Source: Bacteroidales bacterium (GTDB taxonomy: Bacteria > Bacteroidota > Bacteroidia > Bacteroidales > UBA932). From it: DNA of 64,000 bases. Numbering within the stretch: the stretch's first letter is position 1; every line of letters begins with the position of its first letter. The stretch covers positions 124,001 to 188,000 of the forward strand of contig JAFPWG010000012.1 in NCBI GenBank assembly GCA_017395045.1. Direction: 5' to 3'. A program made the position numbers and the translations under genes. Shown in pieces: positions 35,199-44,552 of the stretch. Under the pieces are notes generated by a model, which was given only the letters and a program-made list of their open reading frames with translations, made no database searches and was not told the origin of the DNA.

Positions 35199-37622
35199 TC
35201 AGTCGTTGTTCAGTTCTTCAATGTCCGTGGGGCGCTCCTCCTTGTCGCCGATGAGCCAGCGGGAATAGTGGTCGGCCATCTTCCAGAAGAACCACTCGTT
35301 CATGTCGCCGAAACCATGGCGCTGGCCGGGCAGGAGGACGTATTCGAAGCGCTTGTTGGCCCGGATAAGGGCGTTCGCCACACGGATGGAGTTCGCCGGG
35401 TTCACGTTGTTGTCCGTGTCGCCGTGGACCAGCATCAGGTGACCCTTCAGGCGGGAGGCGATCTGCGGGTTCGTCTCGATCTTGTACACGAAGGTAGTGT
35501 CGCCCCTTTCGATCCTCTCGGCGATGCCGTGGTGCTGCTCGCTCCACCAGCGGTTGTAGATGCGGTTGTCGTGGTTGCCGGCGCAGGAGACCGCCACCTT
35601 GAAGAAGTCGTTGTACTGGAGGATGGCCGCCGTGGACATGAATCCGCCGCCGGAATGTCCGTGGATGCCCACGCGGTCGATGTCGATGTACTTATGCCGC
35701 GCCGCAAGCTGCTGGATGGCGTATCTCTGGTCCTCCAGGCCGTAGTCGCGGAGGTTGCCGTAGCCATAGTTGTGGTACCATTTGGAGCGGTTCGGATGGC
35801 CACCCCGGTTGCCCACGGTGATGACGATCATCCCCAGCTGGGCCAGCCGGTCGGTCCGGGTCATGCCGCTGGACCAGCGGACCGTGTTGGCCTCCACCTG
35901 CGGACCCGGATACACATAGTCGGCCAGGGCATATACCTTGGTGGAGTCGAAGTCAAAGGGCTTGTAGATGGCGCCGTGGAGGTCGGTGATCCCGTCGGCG
36001 GCCTTCACGACGAAGCGCTCCGGAAACTTGTAGCCTGCCGCAAAGAGGCGGCTGAAGTCGGCCTCTTCCAGGTCCGTGCGCTTCCCGGTGGCCGAAACCA
36101 GGGCCGCCGCGGGCTTGAAGTCCACGCGGGAGTAATTGGCTACGAAGTACTTGGCGTCGTCGGAAGCGATGGCCGTGACGTCCATGTCGTCCATGTCCAG
36201 CTGCTGCATGGCGCCGCCCGCGACGGGAACGCGGAAGGTGTGCATCTGGTAGGGATTCTCGGCCTTGTTCACGCCGCAGGCCGATGCGAGGAGGTATCCG
36301 TCGCCCACCGCGAGGACCTCCTCCACGTGGAAGGCGCCTTCGGTGAGGTTGCGCTGGAGCTTGCCGTCAGCCCCGTACAGGTACAGGTTGGCCCAACCGT
36401 TCCGCTCGGACCACCAGACGAAGCGGCCGTCCTTGAGGAAGTGCGGGGGACGGTATTCCACATAGGTGTTCATCCGTTCGGAGACGATGGTCCGGGTACT
36501 GTCGCTGCCCACGTCCACCCGGCACAGGTCCAGGCGCTTGAGGTCGCGACTCTGGCGAACCAGCCAGAAATGGCTGTCGTCTCCCAGCCACTTGCTGGTC
36601 CGGAATTCGCGGTAAGCGTCCTTCGCCGTCCTGGGGGCGTCCAGCACGCTGCATTCCTGGTCCTTGAAGGCAATGACCTTCACGGCCTTCGCCTTTCCTT
36701 CCGTGTCGATGACGTACAGGTGCGGCGTGGGCCCGGGCTCGCCCGGCATCTGGTATTTGTAGGTTTCCAGCGTCGGACGCGGCTCCGTGACCGAATTGAT
36801 CACCCAGAAGGGCTTGATCTTGGACATGTCCCACTTGATGATGGCGAATTTCGTCCCGTCCGGGGACCAGGCGATCCGAGCGAAGCCCCGCTTGGTGGAG
36901 TCGGTCTGGGTGTCGCCGGAATAATTCTCGCCGTCCCAGGAGAATTCGGCCGTTCCGTCCTTCGTCAGGGGGATTTCCACGATGGTGGTGTCCTTTTCGT
37001 CCTTCGCCGCCTTGCGGAGCGAGGTGGAGTCCATCAGGTACAGGTTATGGTTCTTCAGGTACACGCCCTTCGTGCCGTCGGGGGAGACATTGGCCCACAT
37101 GGGGTACTTGCGTTCGTGGTCATCCGTATCCCAGGTGAGTTTCTTCGTGGCGATGTCATAGTAGAAACGGTACTTGACGAATTTGGGACCCTTCCCTTTC
37201 GCTTTCGCCGACGTATCCTTCTTCTCGGTTTTGGAGGTGATGTCGAACTGGAAGTACTTGTCGTCCTTCAGTTCCAGCCGCAGCGGCAGGTGCGCGGCAT
37301 CGTACGGGTCGCGGGTGACCTCGGTCACCTGCATCGCCAGTTTGTCCAGGTCGAAGATTTCCTCCTTCTTGCCGGATACCGGGTCCACGATGTAGTATTT
37401 CGTCCCTTCGGCGGTGTTCCAGCTATACCAGAACTTGTCGCTGTCGGCGAACCAGCGGGGGGTGATGCGGGTGGAATAGACCATCTGCCCCACCTTTTTC
37501 GCGGAGAAGCGTTCGGCGAGGTTGTAGTTGGCCTTGGTCACCTTGCGGGGACCACCTTTGGGCTGCTGGGCGGCGGCCGTCAGGGTGAGAGCCAGGGCGA
37601 GGAGGGTAAGTATCTTTTTCAT
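35199..37622 (-). CDS. S9B-family dipeptidyl peptidase (DPP4-like)
   Basis: A protein of 807 residues with signal peptide MKKILTLLALALTLTAAAQ. An N-terminal beta-propeller (about 40-540) precedes an alpha/beta-hydrolase domain with the nucleophile motif GHSGGG, the aspartate in LVHGDTDNNV and the histidine in LPGQRHGF. The arrangement is that of bacterial prolyl dipeptidyl peptidase IV, which releases X-Pro or similar dipeptides from peptides in the periplasm. It is 4 bases from the DUF3298 gene and its ATG overlaps the GH2 stop (ATGA), so the three genes form an operon mixing glycan and peptide breakdown. Confidence 0.9.
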   Translation of the reverse strand: MKKILTLLALALTLTAAAQQPKGGPRKVTKANYNLAERFSAKKVGQMVYSTRITPRWFADSDKFWYSWNTAEGTKYYIVDPVSGKKEEIFDLDKLAMQVTEVTRDPYDAAHLPLRLELKDDKYFQFDITSKTEKKDTSAKAKGKGPKFVKYRFYYDIATKKLTWDTDDHERKYPMWANVSPDGTKGVYLKNHNLYLMDSTSLRKAAKDEKDTTIVEIPLTKDGTAEFSWDGENYSGDTQTDSTKRGFARIAWSPDGTKFAIIKWDMSKIKPFWVINSVTEPRPTLETYKYQMPGEPGPTPHLYVIDTEGKAKAVKVIAFKDQECSVLDAPRTAKDAYREFRTSKWLGDDSHFWLVRQSRDLKRLDLCRVDVGSDSTRTIVSERMNTYVEYRPPHFLKDGRFVWWSERNGWANLYLYGADGKLQRNLTEGAFHVEEVLAVGDGYLLASACGVNKAENPYQMHTFRVPVAGGAMQQLDMDDMDVTAIASDDAKYFVANYSRVDFKPAAALVSATGKRTDLEEADFSRLFAAGYKFPERFVVKAADGITDLHGAIYKPFDFDSTKVYALADYVYPGPQVEANTVRWSSGMTRTDRLAQLGMIVITVGNRGGHPNRSKWYHNYGYGNLRDYGLEDQRYAIQQLAARHKYIDIDRVGIHGHSGGGFMSTAAILQYNDFFKVAVSCAGNHDNRIYNRWWSEQHHGIAERIERGDTTFVYKIETNPQIASRLKGHLMLVHGDTDNNVNPANSIRVANALIRANKRFEYVLLPGQRHGFGDMNEWFFWKMADHYSRWLIGDKEERPTDIEELNND

Positions 37623-40072
37623 GGCAGGATGATTTTTGCGGTTTTGAGGCCGTCGGAGGCGACGGAGACGGTTACGGGGCCGGGGCCGGTCCGGCGGACG
37701 ACGGCGGAGGCGAGACCATGGAAGGCCCGGAGTTCGGGACTGTGGAACGGGGTGTGGGAAGTCGGATCCCCGGCATCCGTGGCGACGAGGACGGCGGGGC
37801 CTTTTACGTTAAACGCCAACAGGTTATCGGCATCCGGAACGAGCGTACCGTCCTTGTCTTCCAGGCGTGCGGTGATGAAGGCGAGGTCTTCGCCGGCGAA
37901 GTCCGTCGTGAGGACGGCCCGTTTCACGGGGCCGGCCGTGCGGACCTCTTCCTGGGCCCAGACTGCACCGTCCTTATAGGCGATCACCTTCACCGTCCCG
38001 GGCTGGTAAACGACGTCGTCCCAGCGGATGCGGTAGCCTTCCTTCGCCTTGCGGCCCTGTGACTTGCCGTTGATGAACAGTTCGGCCTCGTCGCCGGACG
38101 TATACACATGAACCGGCGTCACCAACCCTTCGCGGCCGGGCCAGGTCCAGTGCGGAAGTACATGGACCATCGGCAGTTCCGGGCGCCAGCGGGCCTGGTA
38201 GATCCAGTAGCGGTCCTTCGGGAATCCGGCCAGGTCGATGATGCCGAAATAGGAGCTCCGCGAGGGAAGCGGAACGTCGGCGATGGTCTGTCCCCAGCCC
38301 GCCACCATCTTCTTGAAAGCTTCCCGCTCTTCGTCCGTGTGGAAGTTCGTCAGGACGGAGGGATCCATATTGAAGGGCGTCGGCTCGCCCAGGTAGTCGT
38401 AGCCGGTCCAGACGAACTCGCCGGCGCACTCGGGGACCTGGTCCTCGAATTCCCATTCGTAGTCGGGCTTGGAGGCCCATCCGGGAGCGTACAGGTCGTA
38501 GGAACTCACCTGGAAGGGGGCTTCCATGGACCAGCCCTTGCCTTTTTCTTCCTCTACCGGGAAGCGGTAATATCCCCGTGTGGATATGCAGGAGGCCGTT
38601 TCCGAACCGTACAGGGGCTTGCCGGGATGCGAATCCCGGAAGGATGCGTACAGGTGCGGCTTGTAGTTGAAGCCGTACAGGTCGATGGTCTCCGCATACG
38701 GCTGCGAGGCGGCCCAGGGGTTGTCGTTGCCGGCTGTGGTGGGCCTGGTCGGGTCCTCCCGGTGGCAGATGTTCGTGAGCCTTCTCGGGATTTCCCATTT
38801 CTCGGGCATCCCCTGCTCGCCGCATTCGTTGCCGATGGACCAGGCGATGACGGACGGGTGATTCCGGTCGCGATGGATCATCGCGACGAGGTCTTTCTCC
38901 ACCCACTCGTCGAACAGCTCAGCATAGCCGTGTTCTTTCTTGGGAACGGTCCAGGTGTCGGTAAGCTCGTCCAGCACCAGGAAGCCCATCCGGTCGCACA
39001 GGTCCAGGAATTCCGGCGCCGGGGGATTGTGCGAGGTGCGGATGGCGTTGCAGCCCATCTCCTTGAGCATTTTGAGGCGACGCACCCAGGCGTCGTCGTT
39101 CCAGACGGCGCCCAGCGCGCCCGCGTCGTGATGCAGGCACACGCCCTTGAGGAAGGTCTTCTTGCCGTTCAGGTAGAAGCCGTCGGCGCGCCATTCCGCC
39201 AGGCGGACGCCAAAGGGCGTTTCATAGGTATCCAGCACCTCGTCAGGCGTTTCCACGGTGGTTCGGGCCAGGTACATCACCGGGTCGTCGGGGCTCCAGA
39301 GGCGGGCCTGCTGCAGGTCGAAGGTCTGCCAGACCGTCTTTCCGTCTTCGATGTACTCGATGCTGCGGGTCTCGGCGACGACCCGGTTCACGACCATGTC
39401 CTCCCCCTCCCCGCGGTAGCGGTCTTGGCTGATGATCTGCGTCCGGACCATCCCGACGGTCTTCTCGCCCGCGTGCCTGAGGGTGACGCGGAGGGTGAGC
39501 CCGGCATCGGCCACCTTCGCCATCGTGCGGATATTCCGGACCTCGGCCGTGACGTAGGTTCCCCAGTGGGCGACGGAGGTCTTGGCCGTCTTCGTGATCC
39601 AGACATTCCGGTAGAGACCGCCGCCGGGGTACCAGCGGGAAGATTCTTCGGGATTGTCCAGGCAGACCGCTATTTCATTGGAGCCGGCCTTGAGCGCGGG
39701 GGTCAGGTCCACGGCGAAAGAGGCGTAGCCGTAGGGCCAGCCGCCCAGTTCCGTGCCGTTCACGCTGACGGTGGCGTGCGACATCGCCCCGTCGATTTCC
39801 AGGCGGATGTCCTTGGTCTCAAGTTCTTCCGCAGTGATTTCCAGTTGCTTCCGATAAACTGCCTTTCCCCACCAGGGCAGCTTTCCGCTTTCTCCGGGAT
39901 ATGTTTGGTCGAAGGCGCCATCCACGCCCCAGTCGTGCGGCAGGTCCAGGCTTCGGCGCACGTCGCCTTTTTCGAAAATCCACCCCTCGTTGAACAGGGT
40001 CCTTCCGGCGGGCTGCGCCGTGGCCGCCAGGCCCGCTGCCAGCATCATGAGACTCAATATCAGTTTCTTCAT
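37619..40072 (-). CDS. Glycoside hydrolase family 2 enzyme (beta-galactosidase-like)
   Basis: A protein of 817 residues from the ATG at 40072, with signal peptide MKKLILSLMMLAAGLAATAQ. The GH2 sugar-binding domain starts at NEGWIFEKGD and has DLPHDWGVDG and RWYPGGGLYRNVWI. The TIM barrel has CLHHDAGALG, MGCNAIRTSHNPPAPEF and the acid/base glutamate in WSIGNECGEQ. The nucleophile candidate is in LYGSETASC. A C-terminal region (after about 640) looks like DUF4982 plus an Ig-like domain. Likely beta-galactosidase or a related exo-glycosidase. An ATG at 40087 (MKNVRMKK) is an alternative start. It heads an operon with S9B and DUF3298 genes. Confidence 0.9.
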   Translation of the reverse strand: MKKLILSLMMLAAGLAATAQPAGRTLFNEGWIFEKGDVRRSLDLPHDWGVDGAFDQTYPGESGKLPWWGKAVYRKQLEITAEELETKDIRLEIDGAMSHATVSVNGTELGGWPYGYASFAVDLTPALKAGSNEIAVCLDNPEESSRWYPGGGLYRNVWITKTAKTSVAHWGTYVTAEVRNIRTMAKVADAGLTLRVTLRHAGEKTVGMVRTQIISQDRYRGEGEDMVVNRVVAETRSIEYIEDGKTVWQTFDLQQARLWSPDDPVMYLARTTVETPDEVLDTYETPFGVRLAEWRADGFYLNGKKTFLKGVCLHHDAGALGAVWNDDAWVRRLKMLKEMGCNAIRTSHNPPAPEFLDLCDRMGFLVLDELTDTWTVPKKEHGYAELFDEWVEKDLVAMIHRDRNHPSVIAWSIGNECGEQGMPEKWEIPRRLTNICHREDPTRPTTAGNDNPWAASQPYAETIDLYGFNYKPHLYASFRDSHPGKPLYGSETASCISTRGYYRFPVEEEKGKGWSMEAPFQVSSYDLYAPGWASKPDYEWEFEDQVPECAGEFVWTGYDYLGEPTPFNMDPSVLTNFHTDEEREAFKKMVAGWGQTIADVPLPSRSSYFGIIDLAGFPKDRYWIYQARWRPELPMVHVLPHWTWPGREGLVTPVHVYTSGDEAELFINGKSQGRKAKEGYRIRWDDVVYQPGTVKVIAYKDGAVWAQEEVRTAGPVKRAVLTTDFAGEDLAFITARLEDKDGTLVPDADNLLAFNVKGPAVLVATDAGDPTSHTPFHSPELRAFHGLASAVVRRTGPGPVTVSVASDGLKTAKIILP

Positions 40073-40094
40073 GCGCACATTCTTCATCTGTACG

Positions 40095-40102
40095 CGAAGA
40101 TA
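40095..40102 (-). promoter_or_regulatory. Weak -7 box for the GH2-S9B operon
   Basis: The reverse strand reads TATCTTCG, seven of eight matches to TAnnTTTG, 22 bp before the ATG at 40072. It lies back to back with the nitroreductase promoter. Confidence 0.4.
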
Positions 40103-40125
40103 ATCAATCTTCGGGAGAAAACCAT

Positions 40126-40133
40126 TATATTTG
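40126..40133 (+). promoter_or_regulatory. -7 box for the nitroreductase gene
   Basis: TATATTTG is a full TAnnTTTG match, ending 22 bp before the ATG at 40156. Confidence 0.65.
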
Positions 40134-40155
40134 CGACAACTAAACCGATGAATCC

Positions 40156-40779
40156 ATGAGAATTGCAAAGTTTTTCCTCCTTGCCGCCCTTTTGACGGCC
40201 GCGGCCGCCTGCGCGCCGAAGCAGCAGGAAGCGGCCCCGTCGGCCCTCGAGACCATTTTCTCCCGCAAGAGTGTCCGTGCCTATACGGACCAGCCGGTTT
40301 CCGATGAGCAGGTGGATACCCTGCTCCGGGCGGCGATGGCCGCGCCCACGGGCATGAACGTGCAGCCGTGGCGCTTCGTGGTAGTCCGCGACCAGGCCGT
40401 GAAGGATGTCCTGGCCGGCGGATTCAACAAGATGATCGCCCAGGCCCCCGTCGTCTTCGTCATCTGCGGCGAGACCACGCTGATGCGCAAGCCCTGGGGC
40501 CAGCCGGATGCGGAACCCGTTGAAGTGGCGAACGGAAACTGGGTCCAGGACTGCTCGGCCGCGACGGAGAACCTGCTCCTCGCCGCCGAAGCGCTGGGTC
40601 TCGGCGCCGTCTGGACTGCCGCCTATCCGTATGAGGACCGCGTGGCTCCCATCCGCGAGGCGCTCGGCCTTCCGGAAAACGTGTCTCCGCTCTGTGTCGT
40701 CCCCGTGGGCTATCCCGGCGGCGACGACCAGCCCAAGGACAAGTGGAAGCCGGAAAACATCCACTACGACAAGTGGTGA
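40156..40779 (+). CDS. Lipoprotein nitroreductase
   Basis: A protein of 207 residues starting MRIAKFFLLAALLTAAAAC, a lipoprotein signal with cysteine at residue 19. The rest is a nitroreductase fold: IFSRKSVRAYTDQPVSDEQVD (FMN-binding region), AAMAAPTGMNVQPWRFVVV, and ATENLLLAAEALGLGAVW. Most nitroreductases are cytoplasmic FMN enzymes that use NAD(P)H. A secreted lipid-anchored version implies action in the periplasm or on the cell surface, where the reductant is unclear. A GNAT gene overlaps its end (GTGA). Confidence 0.85.
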   Translation: MRIAKFFLLAALLTAAAACAPKQQEAAPSALETIFSRKSVRAYTDQPVSDEQVDTLLRAAMAAPTGMNVQPWRFVVVRDQAVKDVLAGGFNKMIAQAPVVFVICGETTLMRKPWGQPDAEPVEVANGNWVQDCSAATENLLLAAEALGLGAVWTAAYPYEDRVAPIREALGLPENVSPLCVVPVGYPGGDDQPKDKWKPENIHYDKW

Positions 40780-41264
40780 TCCGTCCGGCCGTCCCGGCGG
40801 ATTTGCCTGCGCTGCGACCCGTCTTCGAGGCCGCCAAGGGCATCATGCGCGCAGACGGGAACCTCGAGCAGTGGTCTGCTCCCGGCTTTCCCGACGATTC
40901 CCTCCTCCTCCGCGACATCGGCCGTGGGGGAGGCTTTGTGATTGAATCGCCGGGACGCCCGGCCTCTTCCATCGTCGGCTATTTCGCCCTTCTGCCCTCG
41001 CCGGAACCAACCTACGATTACATCGAGGGAGCCTGGCTCACCGATGGGCCCTATGGCGTCATCCACCGGATGGCGAGCTATCCGGACATACATGGAATTT
41101 TCTCTGCTGTAATTGATTACGCAGCAGCGCGCTATGCGCATCTCCGCATCGACACGCACCGCGACAACCGCATCATGCAACACCTCATCGGGAAGCACGG
41201 CTTTACCTACTGCGGCATTATTTGGCTAGAAGACGGCTCTCCCCGCCTCGCCTACGAGCGCTGA
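40776..41264 (+). CDS. GNAT-family acetyltransferase
   Basis: A protein of 162 residues from a GTG start (40776) that overlaps the nitroreductase stop by four bases (GTGA) and begins VIRPAVPADLPALRPVF, the usual GNAT opening. Weakly conserved core strands follow (IVGYFALLPSPEPTYDYIEG, IHRMASYPDIHG, LRIDTHRDNRIMQHLIGKHGFTYCGIIW). The last segment fits the acetyl-CoA-binding GNAT core found in N-acetyltransferases of small amines or proteins. Substrate unknown. An upstream start at 40743 would lie in the neighbour. It converges on the heparinase gene across a strong hairpin. Confidence 0.8.
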   Translation: MIRPAVPADLPALRPVFEAAKGIMRADGNLEQWSAPGFPDDSLLLRDIGRGGGFVIESPGRPASSIVGYFALLPSPEPTYDYIEGAWLTDGPYGVIHRMASYPDIHGIFSAVIDYAAARYAHLRIDTHRDNRIMQHLIGKHGFTYCGIIWLEDGSPRLAYER

Positions 41265-41297
41265 GTGGCGCCTATCCACCTGAGAATCAGCGCAATG

Positions 41298-41338
41298 AGG
41301 GGTTGCCCCCTGTGATCCGCGTCACAGGGGAAACCCCT
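41298..41338. terminator. Bidirectional terminator between GNAT and heparinase genes
   Basis: The arms AGGGGTTGCCCCCTGTGA and TCACAGGGGAAACCCCT pair over about 17 bases with a small bulge around TCCGCG. It lies in the 96-bp gap between two converging genes. Confidence 0.75.
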
Positions 41339-41360
41339 TAAACAGCTGAGGGAGAGGCGT

Positions 41361-43274
41361 TTAGGTGCCACGCGAGAGCGTGACGTGAAGGACGGCCTTT
41401 TGATGGGGTTGCTGCGTGAAGGTGTAGCCGACAAGGGTGGTACCGGGATTCGACGTATCGGTCGGGTGCAGGAACTCCATACCGTCCAGGTCCGGAGTCG
41501 CCGGATCGAAGGTGGTGGGCCAGATGTGCGGGATGGGGGCAGGTTCCTTACGCGTCGTCGCCGGTCCTGTCAGAGAGGCGGAAAGGATCCGGCGTTTCCC
41601 GTCGGCTTGGAGCAGGATCCGGCCGTCGGGGAGGAGGGTGGCCTCAGCCTCGGTACACATCGCCCAGCGGACTGTGCAGGCGGAGTCGCCGGCCTGGAGA
41701 CAGTCTACGATGCTTAGGTTTCCGTCCTGGAGGTACACCGCCCGCTTGCAGGAGTCCAGGTCTTCCGTGTAGAGGTCGGTCAGGTCCAGTTCCGCGCCGA
41801 TGCGGCCGGCACTCTCCGGCATCCAGGTGTGCGAGAAGCTCGCAGGATGGTTGACCTTTGGCGTGTGTCCGTTGACGGTCAAAATGTTATGGGAGAAGGG
41901 TCCGATGCGGAAGACGCTCCAGCGCTCGCTGTCCTGGGTCATGTCCCAGAGATCCACGCCGGCGGTTTCCAGCGAGTTGTAGTCCTGCATCCCGAGGTCG
42001 GTGGCCCAGGTGACGCCGTCCGACTCGAAGTAGAAGGAGCCCTGGTCGCAGTGCGAGTGGCTGGACATCGTAAGACCGCCCTTGATACCCAGGTAAGTGT
42101 CGTTCCGTGAGGTCCATCCGCTGCGGTACACGAAGATGGGCGTCGTGCCTTCGCACCGGTAATGATGCTTCTCCGGGACTCCTGTTTCCGCATGCCGCCC
42201 ACTTTTGGCCAGGCTGATGATGAACATCGGGAACAGGCGTTCTTCGCACAGCCGCTTGTAGCCGGTGGACTCCATGATCCCTATCTCGGGATAGAGGAGG
42301 GTCGGGTCGCCTGTCCGGGAGAGCATCCAGGCCTGCATGTACTGCCCCGTCGCTTTCCGGTATGAGTCTGAGAAACTGTAGCAGTTCCCCGCCGGGGTGG
42401 AGGTGAATCGGATGAATTCGGACGACGCGAGGAAATCGGGAGTGATGTTTCCCGTGGTTTGCCGGAAAGCGCTTTCCACGCCGGCCTCCAGCATGACCTG
42501 GAAAGATGTGCCGTAGCCCCAGTAGTTATAGCCTTCAGGGTAGCCGCCTCCGGTGTAGGCATTATAAGCCAACTTGTTGGATTCCAGGGATTTCTCCAGC
42601 ATCAACCGACAAAAGCCCGGATCCTTTTCCCACACGGCGAGGGCGCCGTACACCATGCCGGCGTTGCACACGGAGTTCCAGTTGATCTCGACGTTGTAGA
42701 ACCAGGCGTCCTTCTCGTTCATGGCCGGTTTCAGGCCCTTGTCCAGGATGGCCCGGGCCACGGTTTCCCTTTCGGCCGGGGTCATGATGTCATACAGCCA
42801 GTCATAGCCGATGGCCAGCGCCATCGTCATTTCGCCCACATCCAGGAAATGCGCCGGATTCCAGTCGCTGAACGCGCTCACGGCGAGCATCTCGTCGATG
42901 GCTTTCCGCGCGTAGGCTTCCCCGCCGTGGACACGATAGGTATAGGAAAGCCAGAAGATGCGCTTCAGCGCTTCCCGGGAGGTCCCCAGCAGCCGCCGGC
43001 CGATGAACGTCCGTGTCACCGGCGGCTTGTCCAGCACCGCGTCGCAGAACGCGACGATCACGCTGTCCGCCTGCCGGGCCACCGGGTTCCCGGCCACGCC
43101 CCGCTGCAGGTCTTTCAGGGAATACTCGTTCTGAAAGTGGTACCCCTCGTCCTGTCCCCGCTCTTCGTCGGAGACCAGCAGACGCGGGTGCGGCCCGGGC
43201 GCCTGCGCCCGAGCGAAGGCTGCCGTACCGAGCAGGATGAAGAATAGCAGCAAGCCCCGTCGAATGGAACTCAT
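41361..43274 (-). CDS. Heparinase II/III-family polysaccharide lyase
   Basis: A protein of 637 residues with signal peptide MSSIRRGLLLFFILLGTAAFARAQ. The N-terminal half (about 30-360) is an alpha/alpha barrel (WLSYTYRVHGGEAYARKAID, MALAIGYDWLYD, NWNSVCNAGMVYGALAV), and the C-terminal half a beta-sandwich with SHSHCDQGSFYFESDGVTWA, which carries likely catalytic histidines of the heparinase II/III group. Such lyases cut uronic-acid polysaccharides, including host glycosaminoglycans. It follows the GH88 gene after 94 bases with no clear separate promoter, so the two may be cotranscribed. Confidence 0.85.
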   Translation of the reverse strand: MSSIRRGLLLFFILLGTAAFARAQAPGPHPRLLVSDEERGQDEGYHFQNEYSLKDLQRGVAGNPVARQADSVIVAFCDAVLDKPPVTRTFIGRRLLGTSREALKRIFWLSYTYRVHGGEAYARKAIDEMLAVSAFSDWNPAHFLDVGEMTMALAIGYDWLYDIMTPAERETVARAILDKGLKPAMNEKDAWFYNVEINWNSVCNAGMVYGALAVWEKDPGFCRLMLEKSLESNKLAYNAYTGGGYPEGYNYWGYGTSFQVMLEAGVESAFRQTTGNITPDFLASSEFIRFTSTPAGNCYSFSDSYRKATGQYMQAWMLSRTGDPTLLYPEIGIMESTGYKRLCEERLFPMFIISLAKSGRHAETGVPEKHHYRCEGTTPIFVYRSGWTSRNDTYLGIKGGLTMSSHSHCDQGSFYFESDGVTWATDLGMQDYNSLETAGVDLWDMTQDSERWSVFRIGPFSHNILTVNGHTPKVNHPASFSHTWMPESAGRIGAELDLTDLYTEDLDSCKRAVYLQDGNLSIVDCLQAGDSACTVRWAMCTEAEATLLPDGRILLQADGKRRILSASLTGPATTRKEPAPIPHIWPTTFDPATPDLDGMEFLHPTDTSNPGTTLVGYTFTQQPHQKAVLHVTLSRGT

Positions 43275-43368
43275 TAATTTATAGTGTTTTACGTGTTTTT
43301 GCCTGGGTAAAAGAGACAGGGCAATATTGCATAACTTTTTAATTATCAGACGTTTCCATTCGACGCCC

Positions 43369-44547
43369 CTAGAGGCTGGAAACCTCGGGAAACAGGGTCA
43401 GAGCTTCGAGGAAGTAGTAGTCGGCGTAGGTCAGGGGCACATCGATTTCGGTCCCGCCCGGCATGTTGCCGACGCTGTGTTTCAGGAGGAAGCCACCGTT
43501 GGTGCGAGGTTCGGCCAGGTACTCGGGCGAGGCGAGGGTGCGGAGGATGCGTCCGGCCATCCGGAAGGAAGGATCGTCCGGTTCGCATCCGTCCAGTTCC
43601 CACATCCGGAGCAATCCGCAAGCGAGGATGGCCCCGGCCGAGGCGTCTTTGTAATCCGTTTGCGAGAAGTCCCAATAGGGGATGCCGTCCTCGGGGAGGC
43701 GGGCCAGCAGCCAGTCTTCCAGTTTGGCGGCAACCTTGAAATACCGCTGTGCCAGCGTATCGTTTCCGGCCTCCCATTCCTTCTGTGCCATCAGGGCAAA
43801 TCCATAGAGGGCCCAGGCCTGGCCGCGCGCCCAGGCGGAATCGTCGGCATAGCCCTGGACGGTCTGGCTGCCGAGGATGGAGCCGTCGTCGGCATAATCG
43901 ACCAGGTGGACGCAGGTCCCGTCGTCGCGGAAATGATTTACGGCCGTAGTAAGTGCATGTTTTTCAGCTATTTCCCGGTCTCCGTACTCCAGGAGAAGTT
44001 CCAGATTCATCATATTGTCGATGATGACGGGAATGTTCCAAGGTCCCCAGTTCCAGCTGCGGATGACGCCGGCTTCGGGGATGAACCGGGCGGCCAGGAC
44101 GCAGGCGCCGCCGGTGAGGACGGAGTCGGCGCCGACAGGATCGGCTTCAGGGAAGCGTACCATCTTGCCGAAGGAGGACATCAGCTGGAAGCCGATGTCA
44201 TGGTCCGTCTCGCGGTCCAGCAGGCCGGCGAGGGGAAGGGTGTGTCTTACGGCGAGTTCCCGGATCTGCGGGTCGTCCGTTTCCTCATACACCATCCACA
44301 GGATCCCGGGATAGAATCCGCTGCACCACCAGCCGATGTCGCTGGTCACGAGGGTGTCGCCCTGGAAGGTCCGGGGGCACCGCCGGTCGGCAGGCGTCGT
44401 GGCCGTCAGCAGGCTGTCCATGTACACGGCTTGCACCTGCGCAATCGCGAACACCCGCCCGCGCAGCTGTTCCATCGTTTCCGCTTCCTGCGTCCGGCCG
44501 CAGGCCATCGCCGCCAGGGCCGCCCAAAAAACGATTAATCTTCTCAT
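43369..44547 (-). CDS. Glycoside hydrolase family 88 (unsaturated glucuronyl hydrolase-like)
   Basis: A protein of 392 residues starting MRRLIVFWAALAAMAC, with a lipobox cysteine at residue 16. The six-hairpin barrel has DIGWWCSGFYPGILWMVYEET, the aspartate pair region ETDHDIGFQLMSSFG, IIDNMMNLELLLEYG and AWARGQAWALYGFALMAQ, as in unsaturated glucuronyl hydrolases. These enzymes remove the 4,5-unsaturated uronic acid left by lyases, so it complements the heparinase downstream. The promoter -7 box ends five bases before the ATG, predicting a leaderless mRNA. Confidence 0.9.
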   Translation of the reverse strand: MRRLIVFWAALAAMACGRTQEAETMEQLRGRVFAIAQVQAVYMDSLLTATTPADRRCPRTFQGDTLVTSDIGWWCSGFYPGILWMVYEETDDPQIRELAVRHTLPLAGLLDRETDHDIGFQLMSSFGKMVRFPEADPVGADSVLTGGACVLAARFIPEAGVIRSWNWGPWNIPVIIDNMMNLELLLEYGDREIAEKHALTTAVNHFRDDGTCVHLVDYADDGSILGSQTVQGYADDSAWARGQAWALYGFALMAQKEWEAGNDTLAQRYFKVAAKLEDWLLARLPEDGIPYWDFSQTDYKDASAGAILACGLLRMWELDGCEPDDPSFRMAGRILRTLASPEYLAEPRTNGGFLLKHSVGNMPGGTEIDVPLTYADYYFLEALTLFPEVSSL

Positions 44548-44552
44548 ATTTA

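Noticed and set aside
36309..36324. CTCCACGTGGAA in the S9B peptidase gene as another parS site
   Set aside because: Only the CACGTG core matches; the outer arms of the consensus are absent.
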